Position numbers and translations under genes: made by a program
Shown: one piece after another, positions 5,065 to 5,249 of the stretch
How the letters are laid out: every line of letters begins with the position of its first letter
How positions within the stretch are numbered: the first letter of the stretch is position 1
Assembly: GCA_020435865.1 (NCBI GenBank)
Contig: JAGQYZ010000413.1
Coordinates: forward strand, 1-5,249
Direction of reading: 5' to 3'
Length of the DNA: 5,249 nt
Source: Aequorivita sp.
GTDB lineage: Bacteria; Bacteroidota; Bacteroidia; Flavobacteriales; Flavobacteriaceae
Notes under the pieces: generated by a model
Database searches by the model: none
What the model was told of the DNA's origin: nothing
Seen by the model: the letters and a program-made list of their open reading frames with translations, nothing else

Positions 5065-5249
5065 ATGACGAAAGCAGATATCGTAGCGAAGATTTCAGAA
5101 AAATTAGGAATGGAAAAGAATGAAGTTCAAGCTACAGTTGAGACCTTTATGGAAGAAGTAAAAAATTCTTTAGAAGGTGGCGACAATGTTTATTTAAGAG
5201 GTTTTGGAAGTTTTATTATCAAAACAAGAGCTGAAAAAACAGGAAGAAA
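5065..5249 (+). CDS. HU-family DNA-binding protein (3' end outside window)
   Basis: This is the N-terminal two thirds of a small, abundant nucleoid protein that bends and compacts DNA as a dimer. It has 61 complete codons from ATG 5065. MTKADIVAKISEKLGMEKNE and VQATVETFMEEVKNSLEGGD form the two N-terminal dimerisation helices. VYLRGFGSFIIKTRAEKTGR (42-61) is the start of the beta-sheet with the conserved GFGSF turn. The DNA-contacting arm lies beyond the window edge. HU and IHF subunits look alike in this part; in Flavobacteriaceae such a protein is usually annotated as HU or an integration host factor subunit, so no gene symbol is assigned. The gene is divergent from mutY. From memory of this family, a ribonuclease E/G gene often follows; that cannot be seen here. 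Confidence 0.95.
   Translation, partial: MTKADIVAKISEKLGMEKNEVQATVETFMEEVKNSLEGGDNVYLRGFGSFIIKTRAEKTGR

Noticed and set aside
1..5249. Search by eye for CRISPR arrays, tRNA or rRNA genes, insertion sequences, attachment sites, toxin-antitoxin or defence genes
   Set aside because: No repeat-spacer pattern, cloverleaf, transposase or defence motif was seen; the window is almost fully covered by core genes.

Overview
The window is a piece of chromosome from a member of the Bacteroidota, most likely the family Flavobacteriaceae. Four things point there. The ssb-gldE-gldD group encodes gliding-motility proteins typical of that family. Three genes carry the Bacteroidota promoter pattern (TTG/TTTG, a spacer of 19-22 bases, then TAnnTTTG). 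No gene start has a clear Shine-Dalgarno sequence. The base composition is AT-rich. I cannot name the genus. There is no sign of a mobile element, prophage, CRISPR array, tRNA or rRNA, and coding density is high, so this looks like vertically inherited core genome.

Layout from left to right. Positions 1-725 (minus strand, running off the left edge) hold rplU, encoding ribosomal protein bL21 with a long Lys/Ala/Pro linker and a C-terminal helix-hairpin-helix extension. Its promoter and a structured leader of about 90 bases lie at 726-849. Next is a four-helix membrane protein resembling the DUF4199 family (866-1321, minus). Then comes a tight minus-strand group, transcribed right to left: ssb (3761-3306), gldE (3284-1965) and gldD (1975-1412). 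gldE follows ssb by 21 bases and gldD overlaps gldE by 11. mutY (4935-3871, minus) lies upstream of ssb. At the right edge, divergent from mutY, begins an HU-family DNA-binding protein gene (5065 onward, plus, truncated by the window end). The 129-base divergent region holds a clear HU promoter and a 17-base palindrome. No stretch longer than 300 bases lacks a gene.

How the genes relate. MutY, SSB and HU are DNA repair, replication and nucleoid proteins. GldE (a membrane protein of the CorC/HlyC type with CBS domains) and GldD (a lipoprotein) belong to the gliding apparatus that works with the type IX secretion system. ssb has its own promoter, so ssb-gldE-gldD is probably one transcript; it may extend into the DUF4199-like gene, for which I see no separate promoter. 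gldE and gldD both appear to start with TTG.

I did not find a convincing new multi-gene system. The points most worth a second look are the rplU leader (two mutually exclusive hairpins plus a possible 15-codon upstream ORF), the helix-hairpin-helix tail on bL21, and the consecutive TTG starts of gldE and gldD behind a stop-start overlap at the end of ssb.
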